Assembly: GCA_019308985.1 (NCBI GenBank)
Contig: JAFDHB010000011.1
Coordinates: 1 to 40,353 of the forward strand
Source: Deltaproteobacteria bacterium
Lineage (GTDB): Bacteria > Desulfobacterota > DSM-4660 > Desulfatiglandales > HGW-15
Reading direction: 5' to 3'
Length of the DNA stretch: 40,353 nt
The first letter of the stretch is position 1. Each line of letters starts with the position of its first letter. The position numbers and the translations under genes were made by a program. Shown here one piece after another: positions 37,109 through 40,353 of the stretch. Below the pieces are notes generated by a model, which made no database searches, was not told the origin of the DNA, and saw nothing but the letters and a program-made list of their open reading frames with translations.

Positions 37109-39267
37109 GATCCAGAATTCTCCTCTAGGATGGCTCGCGCTTGCTCGTCCAGGAGACCAAATTTTTCAAGGGTCTCGGCTAATGGGACTCCTTGCAAGTC
37201 ATAGCCCTTCTCCCTGTATACCACTTCACAAAGCCTTTGATATGCCTTTTCTCTCAACTCGATAAGCAACCTGTGCCTATCCCTATCATTGTCAGGTAGA
37301 TTATCCTCGCCTACTTGCTCCTCGAGCCACTCCCTGAAATAGTCGGAGCGTCCCTTGTACTCATCCATGTGGACAGGGGCCATGGCCCTCAGGGGTATCT
37401 GGTCATCCTTCCTCTTGCCTTTGGACTGTCTAAGGTTGATCAGTTTTTGCAGGAGTTGCAATCTTTCAGAATCATTCAGTATATCTTGTATTGTCTTGTT
37501 CCAGCCGGTGGTGGCGTTAAGAAACTTTGCATAGTAGTTCAGCGTAGGTTGATTTTGCGCAGGATCCTCTGTCTTTGCGGCATCCGGGTGCCGCACGTCG
37601 ATCCAGGGCAGCTTGCAAAGCCCGACGGCATTGAACCAGGTGCGGATCAACGGAAACCATTTCAGGGCCTTTGCCTTCATTTCAAAGGTCGGGATTTCAT
37701 TGTGCACTTGATCAATAAAGATGAGCCAGGCCTCGTCATGCTGCGGGCCCTTCAGCGCAAAACCATAACCACCCTGCTGGGCCAGGGATTCCTGAGTCCG
37801 GTACATGGAGAATTCAAGGCCCTTCACCTCCATTGCAAAACTGTTAAGTTCCTCCAGCACTTTCTGTGCGGATACACCCTTGCTTGCTGCAGCCTTTCTT
37901 GCGACCCATGTCTTGACCCTGTGAACCCCCTGTCCACATACCCGGCCGAATCCGATTCCCATAGCAGTGTCATGGAGCAACCTGTCTATACCATCAATGT
38001 TCCCCCAGGAAAGATCGTAACCTATGTCTTCCCGAGTCAAAAATCCCCGCTGAACGCATTCCATCAAAAAGGATGCCGTAACTCCCATGGAAATAGTATC
38101 AATCCCGTAATGATCACAATACCAGCTGTATTCCATGGTGAATTGTGGGTCGAACACGCCCATGTTGGTCACAGCCGCAATGGATTCGTATTCGGGCCCG
38201 TCGATGCCGACTTTCCGACCATTACAGGGCCCCCTTGTCAACAGCACATCATCTGCTCCTTTTGCGCAGGCCAGATTGCAGCCGTAGTAACAACCGTCAG
38301 GGTATTTCCTGTCAAAGTAACGGTCCAGGAATACGTCGGCGAAGACACCCTCAGCATCCGGGTGGGTCCCCTGCTGGAAGTTATTGACTGGCAGGAGGTG
38401 GAACTTGTTCATGTACTCCACCAGTACCGGGGTTCCCCAACTTGAAAGCCTCAACTGCCTCGGGTCCATCTCACCCAGCACCCTTTTCAGGGCTGCACCG
38501 ACCTCACGGACGGCTTTCTCATCAACAGGATTGTTTGCCTTTACCCGTGACATGTTGGAATGCACGATCACGGCCCGCAATCCCTTGTGACTCATGACCG
38601 TCCCTGTACCCCCTCTTCCGGCTTGCTTGGAGCGCAGGCGACCGCGCCTCTTGTCGTAGAAAAGGCTGTTCACGATACCAAATCTCGTGTTCCTGGCGCC
38701 GATGCCCGTGGTAACTGCTGCTATGTTGTCTTCCAGCTCCCTGCCATCATAAGACTTTAGGAGACTCTCGCCGTAAAAGAGGGCGCCCATGTCGACATCT
38801 TCTCCGAATTGGGGGGCCTCTGCAATCCCTATGGTCCTTTTCTCCCTGTCGACTACCAGGACCACTTCTTTCCTGGATATTCCCGAAAGGAGCAGTGCGT
38901 CAAACCCGCACTGCTTGAGGATAGGCGCAAAATGTCCGCCGATGTTCGAATCGATGAAGGTCCCGGTCAGGGGAGAAATAGTGCCGACAATGAACTTCCC
39001 GGTACCAGGAAACCTTGCGTCTCCGCACAGGGGACCGCTGGCCATTACGAGGAGGTTTTCGGGGCTGTCGTAGGTGGTTTGGGCGTTGGTTCTATCCCAA
39101 ATCATCTTCAAGGCATAGCCCCGGCCCCCTATGTATTTCTCCTTGAAGTCGGGTGGTAACTCCATCGACTTTATTTCAAGGGTGCTTAGATCAACGTGAA
39201 GTATACGGTCCGTGTACCCACCCATAACACGGGCGGGCTCGTATGTCACAGATTTTATCCAGTTCAT
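37105..39267 (-). CDS. Aldehyde:ferredoxin oxidoreductase family tungsten enzyme
   Basis: 720 residues. The N-terminal AOR domain begins GGYTDRILHVDLST...YIGGRGYALKMIWD and includes ASGPLCGDARFPGTGKF, with G-R-rich tungstopterin loops. The 4Fe-4S ligand region is DGCYYGCNLACAKG (C326, C330, C334), with a further cysteine in NAVGLCKLPW. The first spacing is three residues rather than the usual two. Such enzymes oxidise aldehydes (or reduce acids) with ferredoxin; others in the family are more specialised, and the substrate cannot be told. The frame is open to 39366, but ATG 39267 is preferred: the longer version would start inside the predicted -35 box, and GAGAGAG precedes 39267. Coupled to a MoaD-like gene. 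Confidence 0.92.
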   Translation of the reverse strand: MNWIKSVTYEPARVMGGYTDRILHVDLSTLEIKSMELPPDFKEKYIGGRGYALKMIWDRTNAQTTYDSPENLLVMASGPLCGDARFPGTGKFIVGTISPLTGTFIDSNIGGHFAPILKQCGFDALLLSGISRKEVVLVVDREKRTIGIAEAPQFGEDVDMGALFYGESLLKSYDGRELEDNIAAVTTGIGARNTRFGIVNSLFYDKRRGRLRSKQAGRGGTGTVMSHKGLRAVIVHSNMSRVKANNPVDEKAVREVGAALKRVLGEMDPRQLRLSSWGTPVLVEYMNKFHLLPVNNFQQGTHPDAEGVFADVFLDRYFDRKYPDGCYYGCNLACAKGADDVLLTRGPCNGRKVGIDGPEYESIAAVTNMGVFDPQFTMEYSWYCDHYGIDTISMGVTASFLMECVQRGFLTREDIGYDLSWGNIDGIDRLLHDTAMGIGFGRVCGQGVHRVKTWVARKAAASKGVSAQKVLEELNSFAMEVKGLEFSMYRTQESLAQQGGYGFALKGPQHDEAWLIFIDQVHNEIPTFEMKAKALKWFPLIRTWFNAVGLCKLPWIDVRHPDAAKTEDPAQNQPTLNYYAKFLNATTGWNKTIQDILNDSERLQLLQKLINLRQSKGKRKDDQIPLRAMAPVHMDEYKGRSDYFREWLEEQVGEDNLPDNDRDRHRLLIELREKAYQRLCEVVYREKGYDLQGVPLAETLEKFGLLDEQARAILEENSGS

Positions 39268-39337
39268 ATATTGTCTCTCTCGTTCGCAGTAGTAAACAAA
39301 GCACATTACAAAGGGATTCAGAAAGAACAAGACACCC

Positions 39338-39366
39338 AAATACAAAAGAAGTGGTCGTAATGTCAA
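39338..39366 (-). promoter_or_regulatory. Possible AOR promoter
   Basis: On the minus strand, TTGACA (39366-39361), 17 bp, then GTATTT (39343-39338). The -35 is perfect; the -10 is weak. Confidence 0.4.
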
Positions 39367-39559
39367 GTTGTTTCAGGTGCTCAATCTGAAAAAACCGGGG
39401 AAATGCAGATTGACTGAAAATTCTCAGTGGAGTAACTGATTTCCAGTCCTATGGATTCCTGCTCTTTGGGACGGCCTTCACTCTACCTCCTTTCTCTGGC
39501 AAGACCCTCGCATTGCCATGCAGCCCGTACTTTACCCTGGGAGTTTGGCGGCGAAAGTA

Positions 39560-39745
39560 CTATTCACCCCGTTCCGATGAATCGTCCTTTAAGGAAGCCT
39601 TCATCTCCTTCCTGATCACCAGGTAGGCTGCTATGACTATTATCAGTCCGATGACAAACAGGAGGTCATTGTCCCTGATCATGCCGTAGGCAACCGTCAA
39701 GACACCAAAGGCTGTTGCAAAGACTGCGAATGTTTTCTTGGACAT
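39560..39745 (-). CDS. Small two-helix membrane protein
   Basis: 61 residues. Two hydrophobic segments (FAVFATAFGVLTVAYGMI and LLFVIGLIIVIAAYLVI) are separated by RDND, with a charged C-terminal tail KEMKASLKDDSSERGE. No family is recognised. No clear ribosome-binding site, but the clean helix-turn-helix hydrophobic pattern argues for a real gene. Confidence 0.5.
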   Translation of the reverse strand: MSKKTFAVFATAFGVLTVAYGMIRDNDLLFVIGLIIVIAAYLVIRKEMKASLKDDSSERGE

Positions 39746-40066
39746 GAGGCATCCATGCTATAGAATCGCGCCGTTTAGGTCAAGCTCCCGGGGAGTCGGT
39801 AGAGGAGTATATCTGGTGGCAAACAAAGAAAGCAGCGCCCCAATGAAAACAGTAATGATAGAGAGCTTGCCATAAGCCTATGAAGATAACCAAGGAAATG
39901 GATATTTCGGTAGCCTCAAGATAGGATTCAGTCCGATTGCCCAGAGACTAAGTCCTTCGATTCATAAATACGCTGGCGTATTTATCTACTCAGGACTTAG
40001 TGCTGAGTGAGCATTAATAACGATTGTCATCCGAAAGATGTGGCACCGTAATTGCGTATCGAAGCA
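39746..40066. other. Spacer holding repeat copy 2
   Basis: About 320 bp without a gene. The right part is the second copy of the 125-bp repeat; nothing was recognised in 39746-39947. Confidence 0.6.
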
Positions 40067-40072
40067 TTAGGA
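39948..40072. repeat. 125-bp dispersed repeat, copy 2
   Basis: Gap-free alignment to 3421-3545 at 80% identity. Here the inner hairpin is perfect: ATAAATACGC-TG-GCGTATTTAT at 39964-39985, with T-rich flanks, which could act as a terminator for mgtE. The right end overlaps the last codon and the stop codon of mgtE. Confidence 0.8.
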
Positions 40073-40353
40073 CCTCAGCTTCAAGGACAGGGTGACCAGG
40101 CCAAGGTAGATAAAGAGGCTGATGACGTCATTCGTGGTTGTTACAAAGGGACCGGTAGCCAGTGCCGGGTCGACCTTCAGCTTCTTGAGGGCCAGGGGAA
40201 CGGCGGTGCCAATGAACCCCGAATTGAGTATGATTATCACCAGGGAGAAGGAGACAACCGCTCCCAGGTAGATGTCAGATAACCATATCCCCACTATGAA
40301 ACCAAGTATGAGCCCACATATCACTCCGTTCATAAGTGCAACCTTGAGTTCCA
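40067..40353 (-). CDS. mgtE: Magnesium transporter MgtE, C-terminal end
   Basis: The gene enters from the right edge; about 94 C-terminal residues are visible. They form two to three membrane helices: NGVICGLILGFIVGIWLS, AVVSFSLVIIILNSGFIGTAVPLAL, then VISLFIYLGLVTLSL. The segment ELKVALMNGVICG and the DPALATGPFVTTTNDVISL loop are characteristic of the MgtE channel domain, where the aspartate and asparagine line the Mg2+ path. The final serine and stop codon lie in the 125-bp repeat. The start and the CBS domains are outside the window. Confidence 0.9.
   Translation of the reverse strand, partial: ELKVALMNGVICGLILGFIVGIWLSDIYLGAVVSFSLVIIILNSGFIGTAVPLALKKLKVDPALATGPFVTTTNDVISLFIYLGLVTLSLKLRS

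Noticed and set aside
37315..38445. 376-codon plus-strand frame opposite the AOR gene
   Set aside because: Antisense of a well-supported gene; arises from its codon bias.
40067..40282. Plus-strand frame at 40052-40282 over the mgtE end
   Set aside because: Antisense to a recognisable MgtE C-terminus and itself without motif.

Overview
The window looks like chromosomal core DNA from an anaerobic Gram-negative bacterium, most likely a member of the Desulfobacterota (former Deltaproteobacteria). That assignment is an inference. It rests on a tungsten-type aldehyde:ferredoxin oxidoreductase with its own MoaD-like partner, an oxygen-sensitive class III ribonucleotide reductase (nrdD-nrdG), outer-membrane LPS genes (lptE and a probable Kdo8N pair), and a small dispersed repeat ending in GACTTTTTACGAAGCCATCA, a type I associate with this group. 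No rRNA, tRNA, CRISPR array, complete insertion sequence or prophage was seen.

Layout. 1-628: 5' part of a serine beta-lactamase-like hydrolase (minus strand). 629-2222: gene-poor, repeat-rich stretch with a TA-flanked inverted-repeat element, a nested MITE with an apparent 6-bp target duplication, a dRS3-like palindrome, REP-like hairpins and one shortened tautomerase gene. 2223-7404 (plus): probable kdnB-kdnA (8-amino-Kdo synthesis), glutamine-dependent NAD+ synthetase and a TrmJ/SpoU RNA methyltransferase. 7437-13489 (minus): an FHA-GAF signalling protein, guaB-guaA and the lipid II flippase murJ. 13629-13907 (plus): rpsT, divergent from murJ. 13904-28043 (minus): a run of 16 genes, from DUF177-rpmF-plsX-fabG-acpP-fabF through comEB-nrdR and ribD-ribE-ribBA-ribH to nusB-leuS-lptE-holA. 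28044-30749: three uncharacterised genes and spacer. 30750-32646 (plus): gltX and a TerB-like protein. 32678-36564 (minus): nrdD-nrdG and an HD-GYP protein. 36839-39267 (minus): AOR and its MoaD-like protein. 39560-40353 (minus): a small membrane protein and the 3' end of mgtE.

How the genes connect. Precursor supply dominates: GMP (guaBA), NAD (nadE), flavins (rib genes), fatty acids and phospholipid entry (plsX, fabG, acpP, fabF) and deoxynucleotides (comEB, nrdD, nrdG). The repressor NrdR is encoded at 22844-23320. Two sites resembling NrdR boxes, with centres exactly 31 bp apart, straddle the predicted nrdD promoter, so regulator and probable target lie in the same window. murJ, lptE and kdnBA serve envelope assembly.

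Most notable observations: the kdnB-kdnA pair outside Shewanella; a 125-bp repeat found twice (80% identical, same length), once supplying part of the kdnA ribosome-binding site and once the mgtE stop codon; the NrdR boxes at nrdD; the nested mobile miniature elements in the first 2 kb; and a well-formed but unrecognised 352-residue protein gene at 28650-29708. I did not find a clearly new multi-gene system; the window is mostly housekeeping.
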